From the NCBI GenBank assembly GCA_910576535.1, contig CAJTKK010000019.1, forward strand, positions 1 through 63,353: 63,353 bases of DNA, written 5' to 3'. The notes beneath the pieces were generated by a model. That model was not told where the DNA came from, searched no databases, and worked only from the letters and a program-made list of their open reading frames with translations. A program made the position numbers and the translations under genes. The stretch's first letter is position 1, and each line of letters begins with the position of its first letter. Source of the DNA: an uncultured Lachnospiraceae bacterium. Its GTDB lineage: Bacteria; Bacillota; Clostridia; Lachnospirales; Lachnospiraceae. Below, piece after piece: positions 25,580 through 33,917 of this stretch.

Positions 25580-27544
25580 TTAGGCCTTCTCTTCTTTTAC
25601 TTCTTCTTTGCGGATTTCTTTTGTCCTGATTTCTTTACAAATCTGTTCTATAAATTCTCCCAAAGGTTTACTGCCTTCATCCCCTGCAAAACGGCTCCTG
25701 ACAGAAACATTCTTTTCTTCCTCTTCTTTCTGTCCTACGATTAACATATAAGGCAGTTTAGCCAGCCTTGCTTCCCGGATTTTAAAGCCAATTTTTTCGG
25801 AGCGGTTATCCACTGCCGCCAATATACCGTTTTTCTTTAATTCCTGCTCCACTTCCTTTGCATAGCCTTCATATTTTTCCGAAATAGGAAGAACACGTAC
25901 CTGTTCCGGGCAAAGCCATGTAGGGAATTTACCCGCATATTTTTCAATCAGCCAAGCCAAAGTCCTTTCATAGCATCCCATGGAAGTCCTATGAATGATG
26001 TAGGGACGTACCTTATCGCCGTTCTGGTCAATATAATACATATCAAACTGGGCAGCCAGCAGGGCATCCCACTGAATCGTAATCATCGTATCCTCTTTGC
26101 CATACACATTCTTTGCATTGATATCCACCTTTGGCCCGTAAAAAGCCGCTTCACCTACATCCTCCGTAAACGGGATCTGCAATTCTGTCAGGATATCCCG
26201 GATATGCCCTTCCGTTTCTTCCCACACTTCCGCTTCCCCAATATATTTCTCCCGGTTTTCCGGATCCCATTTGGACAAATGGTAGGTCACCTCTTCTTCC
26301 AGCCCTAAAGTGGTCAGGCAGTGCTTTGCAAGCGCAATACAGCCCTTGAATTCATCCACCATCTGATCCGGCCTTACAATTAAATGCCCTTCTGAAATCG
26401 TGAACTGGCGCACTCTCGTCAGCCCATGCATTTCACCGGAATCTTCATTCCTGAACAAAGTGGAAGTTTCTCCATAGCGCAAGGGCAAATCCCTATAAGA
26501 ATGCTGCGTTGCCTTATAGACATAATACTGGAACGGACAGGTCATAGGGCGCAGGGCAAACACTTCCTTATCTGTTTTTTCATCGCCCAGTACGAACATG
26601 CCGTCCGTATAGTGATCCCAATGACCGGAAATCTTATATAAATCACTTTTTGCCATCAACGGTGTCTTCGTCCTGATATAACCCCATTCATTATCTTCCA
26701 AGTCCTCGATCCAGCGCTGCATTGTCTGTACCATCTTAGCGCCTTTCGGCATCAGCAGCGGAAGCCCTTGCCCAATCACGTCCACTGTGGTAAAAAGCTC
26801 CATTTCACGCCCCAGCTTATTGTGGTCACGCAGCTTAATGTTTTCCAGATACTCCAGATAATCCGCCAATTCTTCTTTTTTCTGGAAAGCTGTTCCATAA
26901 ATCCTCTGGAGCATAGCGTTGTCCGAATTGCCTCTCCAGTATGCCCCTGAAGAAGAAATCAGTTTAAAAGCCTTAATGCCCTTTGTACTCATCAAATGGG
27001 GGCCGGCGCATAAATCAGTAAAACCGCCCTGGCTATAGAAAGAAATCTCCGCATCCTCCGGAAGATCCCGGATCAGCTCCACCTTATAAGGCTCCTCCTT
27101 TTCCTCCATAAAACGGATCGCATCTTCCCTGGGCATTGTAAATTTCTCCAGCTTATTCCCCTCTTTTATGATTTTTTTCATTTCCGCTTCCAGCTTATCC
27201 AAGTCCTCCCTGGAAAAAGGCGCATGTTCAAAATCATAGTAGAATCCTATATCAATGCTAGGCCCAATTGCCAGTTTCGCATCGGGGTACAGCCTCTTTA
27301 CTGCCTCCGCAAGCACATGGGAAGCCGTATGCCGCATCACGCCAATCCCCGCTTTGTCATTTGCTGTTAAAATATTCAAGTGACAATCCTTCTCTACTAC
27401 AGTCCGTAAATCAACTTCTTTCCCGTCGATTTCCCCTGCGCAGGCCATTCTTGCCAACCCTTCGCTGATATCCGATGCAATGTCTATCACCCGCATAGGT
27501 TCTGCATATTCTTTACTGCTCCCGTCTTTTAACGTAATAACCAT
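25580..27544 (-). CDS. thrS: Threonyl-tRNA synthetase
   Basis: A 654-residue class II synthetase that charges tRNA-Thr. Domains in order are TGS (1-62, ITLKDGSSKEYAEPM), the editing domain with HTASHVLAEAVKRLYPD (about 77) and the distal Cys-x3-His in CAGPHLM, the catalytic core with RPMTCPFQYYVY and RYGETSTLFRNEDSGEMHGL, and a C-terminal anticodon-binding domain. Length and all motifs fit. An acidic-basic tail rich in Lys and Glu ends the protein. A Thr-type T-box leader lies upstream, beyond one small gene. Confidence 0.97.
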   Translation of the reverse strand: MVITLKDGSSKEYAEPMRVIDIASDISEGLARMACAGEIDGKEVDLRTVVEKDCHLNILTANDKAGIGVMRHTASHVLAEAVKRLYPDAKLAIGPSIDIGFYYDFEHAPFSREDLDKLEAEMKKIIKEGNKLEKFTMPREDAIRFMEEKEEPYKVELIRDLPEDAEISFYSQGGFTDLCAGPHLMSTKGIKAFKLISSSGAYWRGNSDNAMLQRIYGTAFQKKEELADYLEYLENIKLRDHNKLGREMELFTTVDVIGQGLPLLMPKGAKMVQTMQRWIEDLEDNEWGYIRTKTPLMAKSDLYKISGHWDHYTDGMFVLGDEKTDKEVFALRPMTCPFQYYVYKATQHSYRDLPLRYGETSTLFRNEDSGEMHGLTRVRQFTISEGHLIVRPDQMVDEFKGCIALAKHCLTTLGLEEEVTYHLSKWDPENREKYIGEAEVWEETEGHIRDILTELQIPFTEDVGEAAFYGPKVDINAKNVYGKEDTMITIQWDALLAAQFDMYYIDQNGDKVRPYIIHRTSMGCYERTLAWLIEKYAGKFPTWLCPEQVRVLPISEKYEGYAKEVEQELKKNGILAAVDNRSEKIGFKIREARLAKLPYMLIVGQKEEEEKNVSVRSRFAGDEGSKPLGEFIEQICKEIRTKEIRKEEVKEEKA

Positions 27545-27720
27545 TTTTATCCCATCCCTTCCTTTTCCGCTCTTTTTCCATCGTTCCCCAGTTAAAACAA
27601 AAGTCCGTCTTATCTGTCCCCGCGTTCCAAAGCTTCCGGCAACGCAGCTTTTTCCCTATATCCGCAGCCGCAGCTATTTTCATTTTACACAGAGAATGCA
27701 TTCTCCTGCATCACAGCCTT

Positions 27721-27960
27721 TTAGTCTTCCCAGTCGTAGTCTTCTTCATTGCAGCTTTCGCATTTCCCCTTCTTTCCCTTTCCGCTTACATTGTTATTGC
27801 CGTTGTTGCTCCCTATCATCACCATCTTTTTCGGCGAAAGGAACATCCCCGCTATCAACCCGGAAAGTACACATACCGCTAAGATAAGGAAATATTCCCT
27901 TTTCTTCATTGTTGTCATTTCCTCTAAAAGTTCCTTTAATTCTTTCCATTTTTCCTGCAT
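27721..27960 (-). CDS. Small membrane protein upstream of thrS
   Basis: A 79-residue protein with an N-terminal amphipathic helix (MQEKWKELKELLEEMTTMKK), one transmembrane helix (FLILAVCVLSGLIAGMFL) and a Gly/Asn/Lys-rich tail ending in KCESCNEEDYDWED. No family is recognised, though the CESC pair could bind metal. AAAGGAGG lies 8 nt before the ATG. It stands between the T-box and thrS, so it should share their control. Confidence 0.7.
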   Translation of the reverse strand: MQEKWKELKELLEEMTTMKKREYFLILAVCVLSGLIAGMFLSPKKMVMIGSNNGNNNVSGKGKKGKCESCNEEDYDWED

Positions 27961-28043
27961 TTTGTTTTCCTCCTTTAAAATTTTGTATGAAAATGCCCCT
28001 CCAAGGGGTTTTTATATAACAGGAAACTACAGAACAGTTTCCC

Positions 28044-28128
28044 AAGTTGCTGATTAACGCAAATTGCTGATTAACGCAAATTGCTGATTAACGCAAGTTG
28101 CTGATTAACGCAAGTTGCTGATTAGCGC
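28044..28128. repeat. Five tandem 17-bp repeats in the thrS leader
   Basis: Unit AAGTTGCTGATTAACGC repeated head to tail at 28044, 28061, 28078, 28095 and 28112, with one or two substitutions per copy and a partial sixth copy at 28129. Seventeen is not a multiple of three and no gene overlaps. The repeats are transcribed between the T-box terminator and the small membrane protein gene. Confidence 0.9.
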
Positions 28129-28182
28129 AAGTTGCCAAACGATACCGGATAACAAGCTTTTTGACGCCCGGGGCCTAAAGGC

Positions 28183-28492
28183 AAAAAAATCCCTTACATT
28201 GTTAACACAATGTAAGGGACGTAGATTTCATAAAGTTACGCGGTTCCACCCTTATTGCTTTGTACCGGGCGGTATCGCTGCTGCCCATTTTGATGGAGCA
28301 GAAAAATATTACTCCATTTTTGTACAAAACCTCTCTATATAGCCTATAACGGGGCTGCCGGGCCGGATTAGGGCCGCTTGGAGCTGGTCTTCGGATACTT
28401 CCGGTTAAGATACTTCCAGCATTCGTATCTCTCTCTGGAACCTTCCCGCATCTTACTTGTCTCTTCTCAGTTTTGCCATTATTTTATTGTCT
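28183..28492 (-). promoter_or_regulatory. T-box riboswitch (threonine)
   Basis: A tRNA-sensing leader. The T-box core AAGGGTGGAACCGCG is at 28239-28253. The terminator is the perfect arm pair CCCTTACATTGT / ACAATGTAAGGG (28191-28218) with a seven-T tail to 28183. Stem I elements are visible upstream: the GAGAGAG and GCTGGAA segments, then CTTAACCGGAAG, in which ACC, a threonine codon, sits at the specifier position. This agrees with thrS downstream. Uncharged tRNA-Thr would favour the antiterminator. Confidence 0.92.
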
Positions 28493-28498
28493 GCCGTT

Positions 28499-28527
28499 AT
28501 TCTATGACATTTTTTTGTTTCTGTAAA
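28499..28527 (-). promoter_or_regulatory. Candidate promoter of the T-box transcript
   Basis: TTTACA (28522-28527) and TAGAAT (28499-28504) with a 17-nt spacer place the start near 28492, just ahead of stem I. Confidence 0.55.
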
Positions 28528-28530
28528 GCC

Positions 28531-28992
28531 CTAATTTTCTTCCATTGTCTCCCACAGCATTTCCTCTACAATTTTAGCCGCACTGGCTACCAGCCTGCTG
28601 CAAGGCCGATCCGCATAATATTCTTCTGTCCGTTTATCAGGCTTAGCGCTCTGTTCCCTGTCTGATATTCCCAACAATTCCCTGCAGATAATCGTTCCAT
28701 TTTCCTCCCGGAATCTGTCGCTCATCTTCCTGACAAGAAGATATATCCTTTCCCTGCCATCTTCATCCTTCGGGTCAATATTCCCGTCTTTCAGCCCTGC
28801 CAAAAGCGCCATGGCGGAAACTGCGCCGCATACTTCCCGCATCCGTCCTATGCCGCCTCCCATAGGGCTTGCCAGCTTTAGGGCTGTCTCCTTGTCCATC
28901 CCAAATAAATCCGCATAAGTGGAAAAAACAGACTGAGCGCAGCCAAAACCGGATTCAAAAGTTTCTACCGCTTTATCAACTCTGCTTTGCAT
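28531..28992 (-). CDS. C_GCAxxG_C_C family redox-type protein
   Basis: A 153-residue protein of the C_GCAxxG_C_C family, putative redox-active proteins of anaerobes often found with cluster or metal enzymes. The defining motif is seen as GFGCAQSVFSTY near the N-terminus, followed by PMGGGIGRMREVCGAVSAMA and a later ICRELLG and PCSRLV, supplying the spaced cysteines. The start at 28992 is chosen because AAGGCGG precedes it and relatives begin at this point; the longer frame would extend through the end of the upstream SEC-C gene. Function is unproven. Confidence 0.82.
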   Translation of the reverse strand: MQSRVDKAVETFESGFGCAQSVFSTYADLFGMDKETALKLASPMGGGIGRMREVCGAVSAMALLAGLKDGNIDPKDEDGRERIYLLVRKMSDRFREENGTIICRELLGISDREQSAKPDKRTEEYYADRPCSRLVASAAKIVEEMLWETMEEN

Positions 28993-29002
28993 ATCCACCG
29001 CC

Positions 29003-29509
29003 TTATGCATTCCTGCCGCAGCATTTTTTGTATTTTTTACCGCTTCCGCAAGGACAAGGGTCATTAGGATAAATTTTCGCACCCTTTACAATAGTAGTCG
29101 AAGATTTCTGTTCTTTATATAGCGCTTTTCTTTTATCTTCATCAAAGATATCATGCCATTCTTCCAGATTATACAGCCAGTCTGCCCCAGCCGCTACCAT
29201 ATTTTTATAAAGAAGCTCTTTGTCAAACCCAAGATTTACTTTTGTATCTTCTTCCATTTCTTCAATAGGATTTGCTTCTTTCAGGCTGTCATTGATGCCA
29301 TCCAGAAAACCTGTCATCGTCATCAAATCCACGCCGAATCTCTCTGCCAGCTCCTTTACAGTCCCTTCTGCTGTCTCATCCGGGGTTTTTAACAATTCCA
29401 TATAAATTTCTTTTTCTTTCTGGAAATAATCTGACCAAAGTCTCTGTAAATCACCTTTATTTGCCGTTTCCGAATATGCAATTTCTTTCCACTGTTTTAA
29501 TAATGCCAT
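29003..29509 (-). CDS. SEC-C zinc-motif protein
   Basis: A 168-residue protein ending in a SEC-C motif, NDPCPCGSGKKYKKCCGRNA, the zinc-binding tail also found on SecA. The rest is mainly helical with a segment reading MTGFLDGINDSLKEANPIEE, typical of clostridial SEC-C proteins of unknown role, perhaps in protein quality control. The start at 29509 has AAGGTGG 8 nt upstream. It ends 10 nt before the next start, so the two genes are likely an operon. Confidence 0.85.
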   Translation of the reverse strand: MALLKQWKEIAYSETANKGDLQRLWSDYFQKEKEIYMELLKTPDETAEGTVKELAERFGVDLMTMTGFLDGINDSLKEANPIEEMEEDTKVNLGFDKELLYKNMVAAGADWLYNLEEWHDIFDEDKRKALYKEQKSSTTIVKGAKIYPNDPCPCGSGKKYKKCCGRNA

Positions 29510-29837
29510 TTGTAATACCACCTTCTGTTCGATTATCGTTTTCTTTTTCTCTGTTCCCCTGCGCTTTTTCCCGGCTAAAACAGGCATGAAACGCTTAAAC
29601 TAACGATAGTATATACTACTTTTCATAAAAAGTAAATTTTTTTTATATTTTATGAATAAACTTTTTCACCATGTCAATAATAAGATTAGTCAATGGATCC
29701 CCCTCCGTTGATGAATACGGGACAGAAAAGTTCCGTGTGGGAAAGCAGGATGTGCTTTCTTTCTACGCCAAAGATAAAAAAAATACTTATCCTCCCCTTG
29801 GGGTGGATTATCCTCCCCTAAGGAAGCCTTTAGGACT

Positions 29838-29874
29838 GCGGAAGCCGCAGTTTTAGGGGCTTCCGCTTTGTTTT
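29838..29874 (+). terminator. Orphan terminator-like hairpin
   Basis: GCGGAAGCC and GGCTTCCGC form a perfect 9-bp stem with an 11-nt loop, followed by TTTGTTTT. No plus-strand gene lies upstream, so it may terminate a lost gene or a small RNA. Confidence 0.55.
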
Positions 29875-29902
29875 AAGCTTCATTTTGGGGCGATTTTGGG
29901 TG

Positions 29903-29919
29903 TTGCCAAGTGTTGCCAA
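29903..29919. repeat. Candidate attachment site, left copy
   Basis: TTGCCAAGTGTTGCCAA, identical to 36340-36356. It is 208 bp from the 3' end of the integrase gene, the usual location of an attachment site. The internal TTGCCAA direct repeat is also compatible with integrase arm binding. Confidence 0.4.
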
Positions 29920-30127
29920 GCTTGAAGCCAGTGTTTATCAGGGTTTCCGGGTTTTCTATGATTTTACATGATGTTTGCTTTGATGCTCACAATGCCAGTA
30001 TTTTAGGCGTTTTCTGCGTGAATTTCTCTCTAAATACCATCGCAGAACATATGTTCTTATTTTCTGTTATATCATCAGAAAATCTACTGATTCCCGTAAC
30101 AGTTACCATCAAATCACTTTGATAATC

Positions 30128-31475
30128 TTATGCAAACATCGTCTCCACTTGCCCACCGTCAAAATCGAAATCATATATTTTAAAGATTTCATTCTGTATA
30201 GCCAGATTGTTTTCGTAATCATTTTTGCACTTATAATAGGTGTTTAAGGTTGTGCTTTTAATACAATAAGCCGCAGGCGTTTGTTGCAATAAGCCGCAGG
30301 CGTTTGTTCATATGTCCTACGTTTTTTGAAACTAATGCCAGCTTCATGCCTTTATCCAAGCAGTTCGTCACGTAGCTCCTTCTGCATGTGTGGGATGGTT
30401 TATATTCCACGCCTACATAATTGCAGAAAGCCTTGAAGGTTTCGGTAATGCTGCTTTCCTTTACCATCCTCCCACTGTTCGCCGGAATGACATACTCGCT
30501 TTCTATCCCCGCCTGTTCTGTCCTGCGTTTCTGCTCCAACAGCCATTTGTATGTGAAATTATTGATGACCACTGTTCTTCGGGATGTCCTGTTCTTTGGC
30601 GTGCTTTCCTCGTATATTTTAGAGTTTGTTCCATAGTCTGTATATTCCGTCTGTGTCCTCTCAATCTTTATCGTCCTTTGTGTCAGGTTGACCCTGCCCC
30701 ATTTCAAGGCAAGCAGTTCACCCAGCCGCAGGCCAGTGCCGCAGAGGATAAAAAGCGCAGGTGAATTGCGGTATTTCCTGCATCCGTTCCAACATTCCAT
30801 TGAGCCGACCTGCAAGGTTTTAATTTCGTCGTCCTCCCATACGCCCAGCTCCCTGTCTTCTGGTTCTTTGCATTTGTCCTCATTGACTTTTGCCTTCCGC
30901 ATAAAATTCCAGCCCATAATCTCCCTGTCACATGCATAGTCAAAGGCTTGACTGACAACGCATTTTATCTGATATACATAAGAATAAGCAATCGTTCCAT
31001 TTGTCAAGGTACGGATAAAGTCATCACAATGGTACTTTTTAACTTTCCGGGCGGGGATTGCCCCAAAGCTGCTGCCCCTCACATAGTTTACATAGGCCCT
31101 GTAATATCTGCTGTGGGTCTGCTTTTTGATATCCCCTTTGGCAAATTCCAGAAACATTTCCACCACTTGCTCCACCGTATCGTCTTTATGCTTCTCAAAA
31201 TCCATCTGACCGGCAATAGCCCTTTTCACTTCCTTGCGGAACTTCTTCTGTACTTCCTCCTCCGAAGCACCCGTAATCTGGTGTCGTTTCCCGGTCTCAG
31301 AATATTTCGCGGAAACTGTGGTATAAAATTGTATCTGTAATCCCTTCTGCCGGGAATTGATTTTCGGGATCTTTATCTCACTCATGGTAATCTCCTCTTG
31401 CGTCTTGCACAAAAGGACATCTGCCACGTCCTCCAAATCTAAATTTATCATACCACTTTTTATCAGATTCAGCAA
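30128..31475 (-). pseudogene. Tyrosine recombinase (integrase) inactivated by a 46-bp tandem repeat insertion
   Basis: Phage/ICE-type integrase. The frame to 30258 has an arm-binding region (GLQIQFYTTVSAKYS), a SAM-like core-binding domain (about 100-190) and catalytic residues in GTGLRLGELLALKW (Arg), PSHTCRRSYVTN (His-x-x-Arg) and VGHM. It then runs into two copies of a 23-bp repeat (30263-30308) and stops without the catalytic tyrosine. Removing exactly those 46 bp restores VGHMIKSTTLNTYYKCKND and an uninterrupted frame to a stop at 30128, with the Tyr nucleophile. The most likely translation start is the ATG at 31385, after GAGGAG; the in-frame sequence upstream resembles N-termini of related integrases. 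As it stands the protein should be inactive. Confidence 0.85.
30263..30308. repeat. Two 23-bp tandem repeats in the integrase gene
   Basis: Copies at 30263-30285 and 30286-30308 differ at one base. Each contains a GCC-TGC-GGC mini-hairpin on the minus strand. Forty-six is not a multiple of three, so two copies shift the frame; zero or three copies would keep it. Confidence 0.92.
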
Positions 31476-31502
31476 TTCTCTGTTTGATATTTCGATTTTA
31501 AA

Positions 31503-31739
31503 TCAGCCCCCAATCGTCTCCTTTCCTGATTTTTTTCTTATGTATTGCATATAAACATCATTTCTTGTTTCTAATGTTGCTCCCTGGCTTTTATGCACAA
31601 GACTATCATAGTTGAAACAGACTGTCTGGTGGAGTGCTGAAACGAACTGTTTGTGGCTCATATGTGACACCATAATAAAAATGGCTTTACCACTCCACAA
31701 TTTGATTCCCCTCTGGCAAGTAGCTTCCCCACAAAGCAA
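31503..31739 (-). CDS. Possible element-encoded protein, C-terminal part
   Basis: A frame ending MSHKQFVSALHQTVCFNYDS, then LVHKSQGATLETRNDVY and a basic tail, immediately upstream of the integrase. It does not match a family I can name. There is no convincing start or ribosome binding site, and the frame stays open upstream of the first ATG, so it is more likely the end of a decayed gene than a complete one. Confidence 0.3.
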   Translation of the reverse strand: MLCGEATCQRGIKLWSGKAIFIMVSHMSHKQFVSALHQTVCFNYDSLVHKSQGATLETRNDVYMQYIRKKSGKETIGG

Positions 31740-32327
31740 AAAACTGCCTAACCAATGACAGCCCCTATAGGCTATTAAATTGCAATAAAATGTTTCTTAT
31801 CTGTTGTGCCTCCTCACCCGGATATGCTATTTCATATATAAGCTAACATTTATTCACATTGCATAAAACAATTAACAGGAAGGAAAGAATCCCACTCCCT
31901 CCTTGCCTTTCCACGGACTTAAATTCCAACAGGAATTTGCCAGATACGCACTTTGTAATACACGTGCCTTCGGTTAGGGGAATCACCCCTAAAACCCCTT
32001 ATTTATAAGTAAGCCAGCACTTTTTGACGGCACTTTTTTCTCCGCAAAAAAATTCTATAAATTTCAATTTTAAATTTTCCTCCACTTTTTGCTGGCATTT
32101 TTTTATAATGGCTCCACCTTTTGTCGGCATTTTCCGAAAATACCTCCACTTTTTGACGGCACTTTTCAAATACCTATATATCCTTTTAGAAAAGCCGGAA
32201 TCAAAAGGAAATAGATTTCCTCATTAAATGCTACCATACTTTACGGGGCAATCTGTTGATATGTGAAATTCAAAAAAGACATTCTTTCCGAATGCCTTTT
32301 TATCGTTCCCCTTCCTCTATCCCCAAT
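31740..32327. other. AT-rich noncoding region of the element
   Basis: About 590 bp with no supported gene. Its 3' half carries the iteron-like repeats at 32017-32167 on a very T-rich plus strand, features of a plasmid-type origin. The rest shows nothing I can name. Confidence 0.5.
32017..32167. repeat. Four iteron-like direct repeats
   Basis: Copies starting at 32017, 32083, 32114 and 32146 fit the pattern CCACTTTTTGnCGGCAnTTT, for example CACTTTTTGACGGCACTTTT in the first and the last. The final three are 31-32 bp apart, three helical turns, so bound proteins would face one side. Such arrays bind replication initiators or partition proteins; no initiator gene is present in the window. Confidence 0.65.
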
Positions 32328-32744
32328 TTATCTTTCCCCACGCCAATAATGGTTTAGGAATTTTGCCATAAATTTATCAAATTCTTCTTCATAGAAAATG
32401 ATACTATCCATCACATGGCTGAATAAGCCGCTGTCAATGAAACCCATTTCCTCCAGTTTCTTAAAAACCATAAAATAGAAATAGAATCCCGGATGCTTTT
32501 TCATCGCGTTCATGACATCCTTGGCAAATTCCTCATCCGTATGGGACATGAAATATTCGTCTATCTCTCTTCTATTACTTTCGCTATGTATGAAAGCCCC
32601 TTTCGATTCCATTATATTAACGAAAAAGCTGAATTGGTTGTTACAACTAACCAAAACGGAATGCTCGGATTCCATAATATGGGTTATTTCTTCCCGCTCT
32701 TCCAAAGAACTGACAACTATTGCCTGAAAGTCTTTTACCGTCAT
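32328..32744 (-). CDS. Hypothetical protein of the integrated element
   Basis: A 138-residue soluble acidic protein I do not recognise. It begins MTVKDFQAIVVSSLEEREEI, has an aromatic-rich centre (KHPGFYFYFMVFKKLEEMGF) and ends KFMAKFLNHYWRGER. GAGG lies 5 nt before ATG 32744, which is chosen over an upstream ATG. It is isolated on the minus strand between the iteron-like repeats and the divergent regulators. Confidence 0.55.
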   Translation of the reverse strand: MTVKDFQAIVVSSLEEREEITHIMESEHSVLVSCNNQFSFFVNIMESKGAFIHSESNRREIDEYFMSHTDEEFAKDVMNAMKKHPGFYFYFMVFKKLEEMGFIDSGLFSHVMDSIIFYEEEFDKFMAKFLNHYWRGER

Positions 32745-33047
32745 CTTTTCCTCATTTCTGCGCCGCTTTATTATACAAAACCAATCTGGCTTTCCCATCT
32801 GTGGATGCAGCGCAGACACAAGCAGGAAAGCGAATGTTGAAAAAAATACTTCGCATTATTGATTTTAGGTCTTCCAGAATGGATACAAAATATCAGCATA
32901 AGAAATATCTTACATATGGTTTCCGTATTAATGATTTTTCAATCAGTGCAATTTCATATTCAAATTATATATTCGCTATAGCGAAGATATTCACGTATAA
33001 AAATATACATTATGCTATATACGAAAATAATACAAGGAGGTTCTGCA
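32745..33047. other. Divergent intergenic region before the HTH genes
   Basis: About 300 bp, very AT-rich. It contains a perfect 14-bp palindrome (32972-32985) and a spaced inverted repeat CGTATA / TATACG (32994-33023) ahead of the first HTH gene. Nothing else is evident. Confidence 0.5.
32972..32985. promoter_or_regulatory. Palindromic candidate operator
   Basis: TTCGCTATAGCGAA is a perfect 14-bp palindrome 62 bp upstream of the first HTH gene, a likely binding site for that regulator or its neighbour. Binding is inferred. Confidence 0.5.
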
Positions 33048-33266
33048 ATGATTGACTATTCTCCGTTCTGGGAAACACTTGAAAAATCATCAGAAAATTG
33101 GTATACGCTTACCAATAAACACCACATGTCGCATAGCACCTTACACCGCCTGAAACACAACAAGGCAGTCTCGACCAATACCATTAATGACATATGCTGC
33201 ATATTGAACTGCAATGTGCAGGATATTATGCGGTATGTCCGTTCTGAACAAGACCAAAAGCTTTAG
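33048..33266 (+). CDS. Small Cro/C1-type HTH regulator, copy 1
   Basis: A 72-residue DNA-binding protein that is almost only a helix-turn-helix of the XRE/HTH_26 type. It starts MIDYSPFWETLEKSSENWYT, has the recognition region HSTLHRLKHNKAVSTNTIND and ends ILNCNVQDIMRYVR, the ILxCxVxDIxxY pattern of the family. AAGGAGG lies 7 nt before ATG 33048. It is a close paralogue of the gene at 33494 and is probably an element maintenance regulator. Confidence 0.85.
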   Translation: MIDYSPFWETLEKSSENWYTLTNKHHMSHSTLHRLKHNKAVSTNTINDICCILNCNVQDIMRYVRSEQDQKL

Positions 33267-33438
33267 ATTATAAATAGGGAGACTGCTTGGATGAAAAAGC
33301 TTTTCTTCCTCTATTTATCATTTTTGTAACAGAAATAAATCCTGTTACAATGCAGATTATTTTTATTTATCATTCTATCGCTCCTTTCCTATCGAATTTA
33401 TTCTCTCTCTTATTATATTCGTTTTGTATAAGATATTT

Positions 33439-33463
33439 AAGTATGAAAATATATTCTATACTT
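33439..33463. promoter_or_regulatory. Inverted repeat upstream of HTH copy 2
   Basis: AAGTAT and ATACTT flank 13 nt of A/T-rich sequence 30 bp upstream of the second HTH gene, a candidate operator different from the palindrome before copy 1. Confidence 0.4.
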
Positions 33464-33493
33464 GAAATATACATATAAGAAAGGGGCATTAAA

Positions 33494-33712
33494 ATGATTA
33501 ACTATTCTCCATTCTGGGAAACGCTTGAAAAATCAACCGAAAACTGGTATACCTTGACGGAGTTCCATAAAATATCAAGTAGTACCTTAAGCCGGTTCAA
33601 ACATGATAAAGCAGTTTCCACTAAGACTATTAATGACATGTGCCGGATATTAGACTGCAAGGTGCAAGATGTTATGCAGTATATCCCTTCCGACCAGGAC
33701 CAGAAACTATAG
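33494..33712 (+). CDS. Small Cro/C1-type HTH regulator, copy 2
   Basis: A 72-residue HTH_26-type regulator closely similar to the product of 33048-33266: it begins MINYSPFWETLEKSTENWYT and ends KVQDVMQYIPSDQDQKL. The recognition helix differs (SSSTLSRFKHDKAVSTKTIN against HSTLHRLKHNKAVS), so operator preference has probably diverged after duplication. AAAGGGG precedes the ATG. The 227-bp spacer carries its own inverted repeat, so the copies may be separately expressed. Confidence 0.85.
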   Translation: MINYSPFWETLEKSTENWYTLTEFHKISSSTLSRFKHDKAVSTKTINDMCRILDCKVQDVMQYIPSDQDQKL

Positions 33713-33917
33713 AAATAATGTAAGACAATATTGGGCAGAAGATGAAAACCCTGGTAATCCCGGGTTTTCTCTTCTGCCATTATAATAACTCAACTACTTT
33801 CCCAATTCATATACTCTAATAATTATAGATAATGAAATGATTGTTCATACATAAATAATACCTTTTTTATATTTTTGACCTGCTAATTCTCCATTTTATC
33901 TATTTCAAAATAACAAA

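Larger units (their letters stand above)
29510..30127. other. Intergenic region at the left edge of the integrated element
   Basis: About 620 bp with no convincing gene. It holds a plus-strand terminator-like hairpin (29838-29874) with no plus-strand gene before it, and one copy of a 17-bp direct repeat (29903-29919) that may be an attachment site. The 61-codon plus frame at 29671 has no ribosome binding site or recognisable content. Confidence 0.5.

Noticed and set aside
28044..28128. Possible CRISPR array
   Set aside because: The 17-bp units are directly adjacent with no spacers, and no cas genes are in the window.
29671..29856. 61-codon plus-strand ORF
   Set aside because: No ribosome binding site; likely a chance frame running into the hairpin region.
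30128..31475. Sequence assembly error as the cause of the integrase frameshift
   Set aside because: The extra sequence is exactly two full 23-bp repeats, which points to a real insertion or slippage, although a collapsed or expanded repeat call in assembly cannot be fully excluded.
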